Notes: generated by a model from the letters alone, not told the origin. Positions 21,320 to 35,439 are shown, counted from the first letter of the stretch. The stretch: 64,000 bases of DNA from Endomychus coccineus (GCA_958510875.1 OY294067.1:247891736-247955735); one strand, 5' to 3'. Made by a program: numbers and translations.

Positions 21320-24300
21320 AGTTATAGTTATAAGTTATGATTAGTCAGTCTAAGTATTAGTACCAGGTAGGAATAATAAACTGATACATCACATTTCGTA
21401 ACCAGTGTTGTGATTCCAACCATCCGCCCGTATGTCCACATTGAAACGGACCGCTTTGGGTCGGTTTTTAATGGCCCAACTAGCTCAAATCAAAGTAATT
21501 AGTCTCAGGGCTCGTAGTGAAACGTGCCCTGTGATTCTAGACTGGTGAATTGCCTGAGCGCCAACTGCTTAATAACTACAAAAATAAGTGAATTCACAGT
21601 CAAGAATACAGGCACTACGAGATGGTTTTAGTTGATGGATATTCAGAAAAATAAGAAAAGTCCAACTTAACAATTTGTTTTATTCCTAGAGGAATTTGAG
21701 TTATAATAAAAATAAATTACAATATTGAAAGTGAACCAATTTGTAACATAAATTAAAATTGAATTTTGAAATAAACAATTATAAAATTAAATTCTTGGTT
21801 TACAATTTAAATACAAAAAAAACAAATGTATATATAAATTAGAGTTTGAAATCAATTATTTAATTGAAAAAAATGATCAAATATAAAGAATTAAGAGTGA
21901 ACCTCGAAATGGGTTCTATAAAAATTAGTGGTATACAAATTCAGTTGGATAACACAAATCAGAGAGGTGAAAATATGGTTATTCAAACTAAAAATGTTAC
22001 CCTCCTTGGAACTTGATGGAACTGGAAATCGGTCCGGCCAGGAGATTCACTAAACGGTCTCGGGAAAAAAGAAGGGAGGCACCTCAGTTGTTCTTACCCT
22101 GTAATTTCAAAAAACGAACAGAACCTGACCTAAGTTCAAAGGGGAGAGCAACACAATCAATCGGAATAACCATGCGATTCCACAACTGATTATGTTATCT
22201 CTCCAAATTGTAAAAACACTGTATTACAATATTGAAATCTTGAAGAGATATCGAGTTAAACAACAATCTGAGTTAATATGCAAGAATTAGTTACTACAAT
22301 TGGTACTTAAATTAGCAAACAATTAAAAAGTGACTATAAGAATAATAATTAAAATGTGACTGAAAGAATAATAATTAAAATGTTGGAATTTGTCAGTTAG
22401 CATAAAATCTGAATTGCTTGAAATGATTTGCTTAGATGGATTGATATTTGTAATTTGAACTAACTCTAAACGAGCGTAGCAGACTTAATATACATATACC
22501 CAATAAGCAGTAATTGGATTACTTACTTTGTGCTAACCCTTAACAACATTTACTGCACGTTTTTGTCTAATAAGACCATCCTGTATACTTATGTACTAGG
22601 ATCACAAAATGGCGATTCTCAAAATCGCCCAAATACCATGTGCAATTTGTGGGGTTAACTACAAAGATGAAAAATAAACGGTGTAAACTGATGATCACAA
22701 CAATCCTTGTAATGATGTGAGAGATTTTCATAGAATCATGCTAAATGCAAATGGATTGCGTGACGTGCCGTGAGGTACGATGCTAATTACATCCACTGAA
22801 AAATAACCTATTCAGGGACTGAACATCCAGTATTCTAATTACAGAAGCAGATCAAATTAAAAGGGCCCTGAGGTTAGTTATATTTCAATAGCAAGATTTA
22901 AGAAATGACTAACAAACAAAGAATTATTGGAATCAACGTACCTCTATCAACACTGTCACCACAATGAACGCTTGAGACTTCCGTTCTCATATCTACCCCT
23001 CTTCGCGATACTCGCGCTACGGAACCTGCGGCAACTAATTTCAATAATCGATGTTATTGAACGCACAGGTATCTCTGAGATATCATCGGACAAGTTTCCT
23101 ATCCGAAAAGAAATCTTAAACTGTTCATTACAGTGTTCTTTAAATCACGTAACGGCGAACCCGTTACAACATTCCATATAATACTTCTACCATAATGCAG
23201 CACCGAACCTGCTAACTGATGAGACATGGCGTTCCATACAAGCAAGAAGGAACCCTTGTCCAGAAATTATAGAGCGACACTAACAGTCCTTCCAATCAGT
23301 TATTATAATCTGCCTCTTCACTGAACACTGCCAAAATTCATATTATTCTGAATAATCTATTCAAGAACAGTATCCTGAGCTATCAAAAAAGGAAACGACG
23401 TGCCCTCTTTCACACTGAAACCAGGAAAATACAACTGAAACGTGCCGCTGAACTATATACAAAATAACATATTGCCCATGAGAAAAGATTTTTTTTTCTC
23501 TAAGATCAATTTCTGCTTCTTCTAAGTACTGCATGTTTGGATGATGTAGTTCTGTTTTATTTCATCCTCTTTTGCTTAACGTTTACATGAAAGACAGCTG
23601 ATACATTGACACATAATATCAGTGGCAGACCACTCTATAACCTAGATACCCCTGTCAATTGAAATGAATTCCAAAGATAGAGCATAATTTTATGTTTTTC
23701 CACACCATTAGTTGTTTCTACTCATTTCAAATATACATTAAGTGATGGCGTAATTACGCCAGGCAGAATATAACATCTAACAAACTATTGTTGAGCAGAC
23801 AACATATATAATGAAACTTTCAATATTTAGGACTAGATGGTTTTTTAATGACACGTTCTTTCCAAGTTCCCCTCCGGCTATTATTGGCCAACAACGTAGT
23901 TAAAGTTGGTTTTCTTGATGCTGCTTCTGATGAAAATAGATATAAATCTCCCTCCGAGGAAGTAAATAGGGTGGAAGTATAATGCTTTGCATCGGAATCA
24001 CTGTGTTTAGTAACGTTCCCAGACATTGATACTCGCTGCCCGTTCCTTTTATGAAACTGGACTCCATCTTAAGATAAACTCAGCGAAAAAATCATGACTT
24101 TGATTCCAGCTACAGATAGCAGGGGTGGCAATAAAAATGCTAAAAGGCTGGAAGCGAGAATGAATCCGATTTAGAATTCAGTTCAGTAATTGCATATTTT
24201 CTCAAAAGTCAGCTATATAACAAATGGATGCATTATTCTCTCAAGACACACATATACGACTTTTCATATGAGATGAAGCACTTATAAATCTTTGGAATAA

Positions 24301-24642
24301 ATGAAAATTGATTTCAGATCCTTCGCATCTCTTCAATAATACACGGTGCATATCTAAAGTTTAGAGAATCCAATTGTTTCCGAAGAAAGAGTCTGATTTC
24401 TGGACGGCTCCGTCCCTTCATTGTAAAAGTAGCTTTGATTCGTTTTCCCACATTCAAGGATATTCCACTTGTATGTTCGTTGTCGATTACCTCAGGGCTA
24501 TGAATAGTACACACAAGGAATATCCAAGTTATTAATTTATTATGAAGCTTTGAAAATCAAAATGATAGCAAATAGTAATAATCTAATAATAATAAACAAT
24601 AAGAAAATATTTTTACTTCCTTAACTATACGTAGTACCTATA
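21320..24642. other. no recognised feature
   Basis: Over 3 kb without a supportable gene. Small ORFs at 22927-23181 (+), 23820-24026 (-) and 24314-24514 (-) were inspected. None shows a recognised domain, and no splice structure or repeat boundary supports them. Confidence 0.4.
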
Positions 24643-25487
24643 CAGGATGTCTCACCAGGAACTGCATCAATCGTTATCTCAAAAATTAAAAATAGAATTT
24701 TTTTTAAAGTTTGGCAGCTTACCAAAGTCAATGAGTACTATTCATACAAAATATTTTGAAGATGCGGCACTTCTGGTTACTTCGGAAGTGTAACAGCTTT
24801 GTTATTTTGAATAGGACACCCTATAATTTATAGCATTTTTGGATTCTGCGGAAAATTCTAGGTACATTTCATTATCATGTCCTGTACCTATATTCAACAG
24901 TTTTTAAGATATTTGTAATTCTAGAGAAAAAATTACAGATGCAGACCCGTACGTAATTGACAGTTTATTCATAACGGTTGCATATTTTGTAACGCACTTT
25001 TGGAATTTTGTAGTCAAAGATTTAGCGCAAAGAAATACCATAAAATAAGTTCCTGATCCTATACAGGGTGCTCACAAAAAATTATTGAAATAATAATTCA
25101 AGAAATGCCGAAAACTCAAAATTTACAAATCAAAACCCCCATTTGTTTTATTATAGCCGTATTCAAATATAATTCGATCGAAAAATCAGATCAATTTTGT
25201 GCTTGGTTCTCTATACCAAAATATCATCGTTTTCGATTTATTTACAAAATACCAGTTTTCCACCTTTGTAAAGTGGGCGTTTTTAAGTTTGATAAATCCA
25301 GTTGGCCATGGCTGATTATACGACTGTGAGAGAATAAAGAAATGTAATTTAGTTTAAAATTATTGTAAACAATGCCGGCACGGTTAAATTATACAAACGA
25401 AGACTATTTAAATTTATTTATTATTTATGGAGAATGCAACAGAGTTATAACAAGTGTAACGTGTAAATTCCACTTAACGGCTTAGAA

Positions 25488-25580
25488 ATGGCCGCTGTAG
25501 TACAATCGGTTAACTCCTGTGACGTCAGCTATGCTAGACCGTATATTCTAAGGGTCATGGTTGTTCGGTGTCAGATCCGT
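25488..25580 (+). repeat. possible tRNA-derived SINE head
   Basis: GTAGTACAATCGGTTAACTC resembles a tRNA A box (compare the start of tRNA-Asn), and a poorer B-box-like GTTGTTCGGTGTC lies ~50 bp on. No clear tail or second copy in the window. Weak. Confidence 0.25.
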
Positions 25581-26718
25581 AGTTACCGCTTCTATTTCGA
25601 GGTTGTCTGTGAGTCAACGAGACGCCGGAAAGAAAGAGAAAATGGCGTTACTTCTGCTCAATCGTTCAAGCTGGAAGTGCGTTGCTAGGTTAATTTCAAC
25701 AAGGAGGTGATACCAAATTCTGGGCATATTCTTCCGTTGAAAACAAAGACATCAATTACTAATTTGGATTAATGTACCTTGGGGGATCAAATCTTAGTTT
25801 CAACGTGACTGGTTGTGAACGGAAGTGAAGTTTGTCTTATTGGAAGGAAAACCCTATCGTGATAGAGGTAAATATCTTTGTAATTCCATTTGATTCATTC
25901 ACTGACTTCAGGAATTAATTTGCCTTCATAGGTGGTATCTGACAGAACATCGGCTAGTCCTAATTTGTTCAACAATTGTTATGTATTTTGTTCATGTCTG
26001 TCTTCTGAAGACAATAGAACAATAGAGGTTTGAACATATCCTGATTTCAGGGTTCCTTTTTTTTGTCTATGTTGTGGAACATTCAACAAGAGGTGTATTG
26101 CGGTTGGTTTGAGTCTGCTGTGGAAAATATTACTTAGGAGTCGCTGATTTACTTGTGAAGTACAATCGTGGAAACGGTATTACAATTGTGGTAGGGACCC
26201 CTACATGAAGTGAAAGTATTAATCCCTAACCAAGCAAGTACAACTTCCAGCTCTCACCAGGTCATCAGGCTACCGATTTTGGTTTCATCTAACAATTTAA
26301 ATAATCATTGAGTATTGTATATTGTGTAAACTCAACTGTTCACTTGATTTAATGATTTAAGTAATTAACTTCATCCATATTTTCAATTCATTCGCTTCAT
26401 ATCTCATTAATATAAGTTCTGACATAAACTGTATCAATATTAGTAATTCAAAAAAAAGTTCAATCATTCTGGGTACAGGTCTTTTATTTCTTTTCTTTCA
26501 TGGTAATTTAACCTGGGGACTTGAGTATTTGTATCCCCTAGTTATATACATGATTCATTGGTTGGTTAAAATACTCTGGCGCCCGAATTCTTAACATCTA
26601 AAATTATAACTCACAACCGTCTTCACTGTAGCTGTCGGCAACCAAGTGATAAAATAGAGCCTTTAGTTTATCATTAAGTAAGAGTAAATTGTAATCCTTA
26701 CACAAGAACGTGTAACAC

Positions 26719-26907
26719 ATTTGCTGCTCGATATCCCGAAAAACAAACCATTAGCGAAAAATATGTAGAATGCAGGGACGAAATTTTGACATTTATTAAA
26801 GTGATTTTCTTATTCGAGAAATTTTCTGTTTCTAAGAATACATAGTATTATTCGCTCAACAGTGTTTGCTGATGGTTTCGGTTTTTCGGGATATCGAGCA
26901 GCAAACG
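26719..26907. repeat. short inverted repeat in the fold-back loop
   Basis: TTTGCTGCTCGATATCCCGA (26719 onward) recurs inverted as TCGGGATATCGAGCAGCAAA near 26887-26906. A separate hairpin inside the larger fold-back. Confidence 0.6.
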
Positions 26908-27421
26908 TTGTTGTTATAACTGTTGCATTCTTCATAAATTTTGTGTAATTAAACCGTGCCGGCATTATTCACAATACTTTTAAACTAAATGACATTTCTT
27001 CATTCTCTGACAGTTGTATAACCAGCCTTGGCCAACTAGATTTATCAAACTTAAAAACGCCCGCTTGACAAAGGTGGAAAACTAGTATTTTTTAAATAAA
27101 TCGAAAACGATAATATTTAGGCATAGGGAACAAAACACAAAGTTGCCCAAATTGTTTGTGCTAAATGCGGCTACTATAAAGCAAATGGGAATTTTCATTT
27201 AAAAATTTAGAGTTTTTGGCATTTTTTGAATAAATATTTCAATTATTTTATGTGAGACCCTGTACAAGATCGGAAACTCTCTTTATGGTATTTCTCTGCG
27301 CTCTACAAAATGCCAAAAGGGCGTTACGAAATATGTAGCCGTTATGAAGAAGCTATCAATTAAGTAGTCAATGTTTACTTCTTGAGATAGCGATCGATGC
27401 AGTTCGTGGTGAGACACCCTG

Positions 27422-29217
27422 TATAGTGAAAGGGGATATATCCTTTTTGAGCATTTCGAATCGATCTAGACTACATTTATTTGACATGATGTCATTGGTC
27501 ATATGAATTTGAAATTCTGCAGATCGCTTAAAAATTTGTGAAAAAAGGAACGGTTGTTTTTTGGGTGCGGTAGCTCCGTTTCGTGTGGTATTTCTGGCAT
27601 ACATCTTCATTTTTTCGAATGGGATTATGGAATTTTATTGGAACATAAGGACAACCATGTGTTGTTGGTTATAAATATACATCACACATATACATACCAT
27701 TTGGATACAATTTCAATGTAACATAGAGTTCAATATAACGTTTATTAGCGGTTTCTAAGTCATTTCCAATATATTTTAAAAAGCTATTTTGCTAACAAAA
27801 GTGAGGGAAGTCACGTGATCAATAATTGATCACGCTTTTTTTTTCATAACACAATAATTATATTGAGTTGGTAGGTTAGATATTTTAAATACACATTCAC
27901 ACATTACTTTGACCTTAGTTGACCACATCTATGTTGTCATACAACGACTTGTATTTGTGGATAATTAGACTATTGCTTATAAGTTTGAATGACAATAATT
28001 AAATAAATAATAAATATCAAAAGAAAAATTTTTTAAAATATCAGATATTTCTTTTTTATTTTTTCTTCTTGATATTTTTTATTTATTTAAATAGTTATTG
28101 AATCATTCAGAAAAATCCTTATGTTTCACATTAGCTGGAAAGATAAATTTAACTTAAGTTATTAGAATCGAGAATAGAACTACAGTAAAACATAATGAAA
28201 ATGAAATCGTGCGATTATAAAACAGATACTAAATTATAAATATAAAAGTTGTATAAAACAAAGTAATTGTTTTTTCATTTAATCATAATGATAAATTACC
28301 ATAAAGTAACAGCTACCATCGATTTTTTAAAACAAGGATTTTTCTGAATAATTCGTACATAATATGATTTCAATTAATATTACTCGAATCTATTGTTTGA
28401 TTTGGTATAGACTATGCTTTATGTATTCTCAAATAATTTATGGCAGTTAACCTATTTTGTAAGAGACCATTATTTATATTTCCAATGAAGTACGATTTGC
28501 TTAAGGTCAAGAAGCAAAAGATTAAATTTAGGTCCCAAATATCTTATATGGCATTGACTGCAGGTATAATTTTACCTACGTATTATCAGCAACTTATTTA
28601 TATAAAATATCGTATTTAACCGATGTGAAGCAGGGATCATATTAATGCATATATTTGAGTATTGATTTTACAAATATTAAGTCGATTTCAAAAATAGAAG
28701 TTCGGATAAATATTGTCTAGAATTTTTACTATAACTTTTATTATGTGCTTCTTAAGATTTTCCGGGTAATCATGGTAGTTTGATAAGCAACTCCATAGAA
28801 ATCAATTTCTCAGTTGATAATCGATTCAACCAGTGATATAAAAACAAATTTTCAACATTTACCCATCATCATCTAACATCAATTAAGAACGCATAAGCTG
28901 CGAATAAGATGTGCATAGTTTTCTATTCGTACTATTCCTACTTTTTTTGAGAAAATCATTATTCAGCATTTTCTAATTGCAAAATAAAAATTTGGGATAT
29001 TGTATGTATATAAATGAGTTACAAGTTTGGTAAACTCAATGACTTTCTAAATTCGTTTGATAGGCGAATTCATCTATGTTGTAAAGTTAAACACTACTTA
29101 GTTTTATTGATAGACACTACTATGTTAATATCACATTAACTGGTAACCATTACTCGAATTATCTTCAGACGGTATTCAAGTACAATTAAAGTTACATAAT
29201 TTCGGCTATAAATACAT
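27422..29217. other. no gene; one long hairpin
   Basis: A+T-rich spacer. A ~38 bp-arm inverted repeat (27993-28030 with 28060-28100, AAATAAATA...ATATCAA type) would form a hairpin. A palindrome GTGATCAATAATTGATCAC follows a CACGTG at 27811-27832. Confidence 0.5.
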
Positions 29218-29322
29218 AATGATAATAATAATAATAATAATTTTTTCCAATAAAGTAAAATAATTGTACAATGTTTTTTGTAATATAAAGTATAAGTTTT
29301 TAAAATAAATTTTAATTTTTAA

Positions 29323-32161
29323 TTACATGAGAATTTCATTAATCTTGCTACCTGACATTGTTATCCATAGTTTTAGCTTTTTATTGAAGGATTGTGGTGA
29401 TCCATAGTAGTGTTTTAGTTCTATTGGTATAATATTATAAAGTTTAGTCATATAATAAGCGTACAATTTTTGAGCAATAGTTTTATTGGTTTTTTTGGAT
29501 CAGACATTGTTTTGAGTGAGATCTTGTGTTATAGTCATGTTGAAAATGATTCAATAAATGCTTGTTTTTATGCATATATTTTAAAATTTCGAAGTCATAC
29601 AGGTCTCTTACTGATATTTTATACAACTCTTTAGAAGAAAATAGTCTTGGTTTAAATAAAATTATCTTAAGGATCGTTCTTTGTATGATATTCACACGAT
29701 TAATATTAGATTTAAAAGTACCACCCCAGACTAATAGACCATATGTAATTAAAGATTGAACCATAGCATAATATATATTTTTTAATATTTCTTTAGGCAT
29801 TACATTACGCAGTATTTTGAATAGATATGCTACACGTTTAATTATGTTTACTAAACTGTTTATATGTTCATTCCATTTTAGATGAGAATCTATTATTAAT
29901 CCTAGATACTTAATATGCTCGGCTCTTTTAATTTTTGTTTTACATGAACAGTTTACTTTATTGCATGTATATTTATGTAGTGTAATGTCATTTAGATCCT
30001 CTATATTTATTTGATTACATGTGAAGCATAGGAATTTCGTTTTTTCTCTATTTAATACTAAGAGATTACGATCCAACCACGCGCAAAGTATTTGCATACA
30101 ATTTTCCACTTTTTCTTTTACTGATTCCCGTGAGACACCATTTATTAGAATGACTGTATTGTCGGCGTATGTAATAATATTAATATTAACCTCTTCGATC
30201 TGACTAAATAAATCGTTCACATAGACAATAAATAATATTGGCCCCAAAACTGTAGCCTGTGGTACACCGCAATTCACTGTTAATGGAATACTACTTACAT
30301 CATTAATTTTTACTATTTGGTGTCTATCCGTGAGATAGCTCTTTAACAGATCCAAGATGTTACCGATGTGTTCTAATTTTTAAATGAGATAAAATGATTG
30401 ACAGTGTCAAATGCCTTACTTAAATCCACAAATATTGCCAAGCATGGTTTCGATACATCTAAATTATTATACAACTTAGAAACAAGTGCTAAAATAGCAT
30501 CTGATTTGCCAGATCTAAAACCGAATTGATTTGGTGCTAATACCAACATTTTATCTAAGTAATCATTGATTCTTGATGCAATAAGTTTTTCAAATACCTT
30601 GGCAATTTCGGATATCAGAGAGATTGGACGATAGTTTTGAACTTCAACTTGTTCTCCTCCTTTATACAGAGGTATAACTACTGCTTTTTTGAGACATTCA
30701 GGAAATATTCCAGTTGCAAATGATAAGTTGAACAATTGTGTTAATGGTGAAATAATATATGAAATAATACGTTTTAAAGTGTAAGGTTTAATTTCGTCAT
30801 GCCCCGCCACCTTTTCATTATTTATTGAATTGATTATTTTTAATACTTCAGATTCCAAGATTGGTCGTAGAAAGATATACCCATTTAAGCATTTCGTACA
30901 TTTAGGTTTGTAATTGTTATTGTGATTTATTGATTTTGTTAATTCTGATGCCGTATTAATGAAGTATTTATTAAATTCATTCGCTATCTGTTGTTTTAAC
31001 TGTATTGGTGTATTTTGTATACTAATCTCTTTAATTTCTCTTTATTTTATTTTTATAGTAATCTTGTTTAGTTTTTTTAATTAAGTTATTTAATGTATTG
31101 TGATATGTTTTATAATTTTCTTTCATTTGTAAATCACCGGGATATTTTTTTAGATTCAAGAACATTTTATTTTTGGTGTTAATTGAATGAATAAGACCAT
31201 TTGTGATCCATTGCTTGCGTTTATGAAGTTTATGACGTTTGAATCTGGTTGCTTTTTTAATAGATTCAGTAATTATGTTTATAAATGATTCAGTAGCGGT
31301 ATTAACATTATTACTATTAATTATATTGTGCCAATCTAACTGCGACATAATAGAATCTAATTTCAAATAATCGATAGTCTTAAGTTTATTTTCTGTTTTT
31401 ATTATAGGAGAATCAGTTTTAATTTTTAATAAAATGGGGAAATGATCGGTAATTTTACATTTTAATATTGATGTTTGAAAATCATTCTCAGGTTTATTTG
31501 TTTTTACCATAATATGATCAAGGCATGATTTGCTAGTTCCTTCGACTCTTGTATATGTATTCATAAGTGAAACATAGGCATTAAAGGCAAGGTAGTTTAA
31601 ATAATTATCAGTATGTAAAGGTAGCGGAGCTTCTTGTAATATATTAATATTGATATCCCCCATGATTACTTCTGTATCTAGTAAACAATTCTCTGTAATG
31701 TAAGAATTTAGAGAGCTGTTGAATGTATGAATATCGTGATCGAATGTTCGATATATTCCCGTTATTCCTATTTTATTGTTGTTTACATTTAGTTCAATAC
31801 GAATGAATTTGCATGACTTGTTCGTGATTGTTTTAACTTCATGATGTAAACCCTTTTTTATATAAATAATGACTCCGTCATTTTTATTCATTTTTGATTG
31901 GTTATAATATATGTTAAAATTGTCTACATTTTTATTATCTATATGAAAGGTGTCAGTTAATATAACGATGTCAGGGCAGTTTTGTAGTTTCTCCATTAAA
32001 ATTTCAAATTCTTCAGAATTTTTATGTATACTACGGATGTTTGAGTGTAAAATTTTCATGTAATTATTATTATCGCAACTACTTTCTGTGAAAAAATTAT
32101 ATGCCTCTGTTTCTGTTAAGCTTAATTTGTTTTTAGAATAATTGCTTATATAACTTTCCAT
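29323..32161 (-). pseudogene. endonuclease-reverse transcriptase (ORF2) of element B, inactive
   Basis: Starts at ATG 32161. EN block (to 31031): HSNIRSI, LTDTF, GDININI, CLDHIMV, TDHFPIL. RT block: NNEKVAGHDEIK, NYRPISL, NQFGFRSGKS, DLSKAFDTV, then VPQATVLGP, YADN at 30158-30169, and YLGLIID. The C-terminus has HDYNTRSHS and ends at TAA 29323-29325. Breaks: a frame change near 31030 with about 35-40 residues of linker missing compared with element A; two close frame changes near 30360; and one in an A7 run near 29495. The RT active site reads YADN instead of YADD, and PQG reads PQA, so the enzyme would be dead even with the frame repaired. Confidence 0.88.
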
Positions 32162-32238
32162 TAGAATAATTTACAATATCTATAATGAAAAAGAAAATTT
32201 TTGGAAGTTTTAAATTTATTTTTGTCTTAACAGGACTG

Positions 32239-33332
32239 TTAGGTATTATAATTAGTTCGTTCTTTTAATAATTCTAATTTCATTTTAAGAACATTACAAA
32301 GGGGATCGTAGGCATCATGTTTAACATCATAGTCAGTTTCATACCTTTTATTTGAGAACAAACAATTAGTACACTTTTTGATAATATTTGAACAATCTTT
32401 GTCCAAATGTTGCTCTGAACATTGAGAACAAACTACGTTTTCTTTTTTACATTCTTGTGATGTATGATTATAGCCTTCACACTTATAACATCGCATTAAA
32501 TTCAAATTTTCAAATACTGGACATTTATTATATCCTATATTTATTTTGGTACATGCTATTAATTTTGCGAATGTGGAACCATTACAGTCGATTACAGCAT
32601 ATAAACGGTCACCTTTTTTTGTTGTTTTTGAAAATTTAACTTCAATTTGGTCTTCGATCAATATAAAATCATTTTGATTCCTAATACCCTCAAGAATCTC
32701 CTCGTCTGATAGCTTTTTATCAATGTTAGCAATTGTTATTCTTGGTTTTCGTATTTTGTTTCACTTATAATATAATCTGCACCAATATTGGTTGATATTT
32801 CGTTCTTCATTTATTCTTTTGACTTTAAGCTGTAACACTTAACCATTATGAACCCATTTTTGGTATTTTTTATTGCCGATATACCTGCTCCAATTTTATC
32901 AGGATTGATTTTATTTTCTAGTTCCTTTTTCGTTTCTGAACATTGTTGCCGTCTTTTTGGTTCTATTATTATGCATGGAATACTTTGTTTCTTAATTGCT
33001 GGTTGTACCGTTACTTTACTGCTATAGCTCATTATACCATTTTGTTGCTTTCTTTCTTGATGGTGTTTCGATTTTTCTTCTATGAGTTGTTCTTCCAATA
33101 ATGCAATGATCTTGTCTTTACTTGAAATAATGGAATCCAATAATTTATAAGTATTAAACTTAGTACAATCTTTGCAAAAGAATTTCATAATTCTTTCTTT
33201 TAAAATCAATACTTTTACTTCCGAGGAAGTAAGGCCTGCACAGTTTTTGCATAGCGTTTTTTTACATCCGTCACAACCAAATATGTTTTGATCTTTATTA
33301 TTTGCTTTTAATTGACAGTCGTTACATTCTAT
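32239..33332 (-). pseudogene. ORF1 of element B: PHD finger + coiled region + zinc knuckles
   Basis: From ~33332 the frame reads ECNDC, FGCDGC, LCKNC and FCKDC: four Cys pairs spaced as in a PHD/RING-like finger, found in ORF1 proteins of some CR1-type elements. A charged helical stretch follows (SSKDKIIALLEEQLIEEKSK). Then INPDKIGAGISAI and a conserved KPRITIANIDKKLSDEEIL segment lead into three zinc-knuckle-like motifs: CYKCEGYNHTSQEC, CSQCSEQHLDKDC and CTNC...C. The role is RNA binding and particle assembly. No ATG precedes the finger in frame (the codon there is ATA). A stop at 32811-32813 and a frameshift near 32755 disrupt it. Confidence 0.75.
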
Positions 33333-35439
33333 TTTATGTTATCATGGTGATAAAGAAACTTCTAGAATATGTTGACTACCAGATGTGTGGATAGATAACG
33401 ATAAAAAATTGAACTTCTTTGGCAGGTATTTATAAGATTAATAAGAACAGATGTACTGAAATTATTTGGTAATAAATGTTATAATTACCCTAATTTCACA
33501 TTTATTAGACTTCCTAACATTGTATTTTTATACACATATGCAAGTCCTTTTTCTTATACACATGTACATACAATTTTTAAGTATTACTTTTATCTTTCTA
33601 TCTTGCTGTTTAGCATTGAAATGCAGAGATGATAAAGGAAACCTCTTGTTGAAATTTGATTTATCATATCAATAAACAAAGAATTACAATCATTCCTAAG
33701 CTTAAAAGATTATAGGAACTGGACGATTACGTGATGGGATTATACTAATAATGAATTTGATCATCATTACGGAAACTCATTGATTTTATATTTGTAAATT
33801 TCTAGACTCCAGCAAATTTAGTTTCAAGCCTTTATCAGATATATTCAAAATATACAAACTGTCTATTTCAGAGCAAATGTGGAACCTATTTTTGTAAGTC
33901 TAAATCATCTTTCTTGTTCATTGAACCTAGTAGAAAATTGACGTCCTGTATTTTACATACTTGAAACTAAATTTGCCTCTATCTAATAATTACAAAGAAC
34001 AATAATATAATCCATAATGATCAGGCAGACTAGATTATTCCATTATTCAAAGTGGCTTTCTCCACGAACTTTTTGAATAGTTAGTCCCTATACTCTGTTG
34101 TTACCTAGAAAATACCAAGTATCGTTAAACTCATCTTATGGAGTAATCATCGAAGTTCAGGAATGACCACCGCAATTCTTTTTTAACCGATAATTAATTA
34201 CACCCTAAGTTATGTGTCTTTAATTCCAATTCATTACCGTCTAAAGACGGCATAAAATACCCAAACTCGAGCAACTGAGAATACAAATTGAAGTGATTAA
34301 CTTAGTAATAGTTAATTTTACAATATAGGCTTCCTAAATGTTAAAAATCTTGGAAAATAGTTCATTATAAATCCATGTCACCATGTCAGTTGAGCATTAA
34401 TTAAATTAAACAAGTTGCACTGTTGATATTTTTCTAATCAGTGTAATACTATAGTAAACATAAGACAGCAAGTTCAAATAACTTTCTTGCAAACATAATT
34501 TGGTATATGGGTAAGTTGAGTTAGATCGCCATATTCTGGATTCTCCTACATGCCTTTCGCTTTTTCGGTTCTCATACAGGACAGCTTGTACAATTATTAT
34601 ATGTAAAATCGAAAGTGAAACTAAACAAAATATTGATATTCATATCTACTGCTGTGTGCACAAAATTCAAACAGATAAGTTTTAAACAACACCCCTATTC
34701 ATAATCTGCCAAACATGCATAATGGAGTCGGTTTTGGATACACATTTATCTCAATTGTTTCTCCATTGAATCGAGAATAATCTCTACCGTAGGTACTCTA
34801 TCGTGCTTCTATTTCGCTGTAAATTTGTTATCAAAGTTTATAGTTCAAGTATTCTCACTTTGTTATTGTAACTAGCAATACCCTCTGCTACAAGAGATAT
34901 TACCGGTGAAATAACATTTTAATCCAGTACCTGAAAGCTTACCTAATTTGATCACTAACAAACGTCAGCAGGGCAGAAAACAGTATTTATTTAGATTCTC
35001 ATTAATCTATTCTTTATCTGATCCGTTGTATATAATATATAACTAATCCTGTCTAGTCTTGCTGGGAATCAAAACAAGAATTTTTCCTGTGTTCATACAA
35101 TTGAATCAAAATCGCAATACCCATTATTTCGATATTTCATTACTTTTGTCGTTAGTGTATCTCTTTTCAAATGTGATGTAACATGCCGATCTACTCGGAC
35201 TCGCTCACGATACTAGGGCTATGTCCCATCATTGAACGGATTATGCTATTCATGCCCAGCACTACTATAATGTGATTAATAACATTCCTACAGATATAGG
35301 AATCTTAAATATTTCAATCGTTAAATTGAAAACAGTTTTGAGATATTTATACTGATTCAACCTTGTATATTAAATTAGACCTATGATTTAAAGTAATTAT
35401 TTGAAATTTATGACGTAAACTTAAAATTTAAATTTAATT
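33333..35439. other. no recognised feature
   Basis: Two kilobases of A+T-rich DNA without a supportable feature. The first ~90 bp may be the 5' UTR of element B. Confidence 0.45.

Larger units (their letters stand above)
24643..27421. mobile_element. nested fold-back elements with CAGGRTG ends
   Basis: Two nested pairs of inverted repeats. Outer ends CAGGATGTCTCACC (24643) and GGTGAGACACCCTG (27421), each bordered by TA. Inner ends CAGGGTGCTCAC (25064) and GTGAGACCCTG (27262), also bordered by TA. Arms pair as 24643-24700 with ~27370-27421, 24960-25063 with 27263-27360, and 25064-25460 with 26902-27262. About 270 bp (24700-24960) of the left outer arm has no partner. The TA borders fit Tc1/mariner-type insertion. 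No transposase is encoded. Confidence 0.65.
29218..33332 (-). mobile_element. non-LTR retrotransposon, element B (near full length)
   Basis: Minus-strand CR1/L2/Daphne-like element: ORF1 (33332 to 32239), ORF2 (32161 to 29323), a ~80 bp 3' UTR and a TTA-repeat tail (29218-29243, read on the coding strand). It is related to element A in layout, EN motifs and C-terminal NTR-rich stretch. Both ORFs are broken by several frame changes and stops. Confidence 0.85.

Noticed and set aside
24314..24514. Possible host exon on the minus strand (66 codons, basic, TFTMKGRSRPEIRLFLR run)
   Set aside because: No recognisable domain, no convincing splice sites and no neighbouring exon; kept as unassigned.
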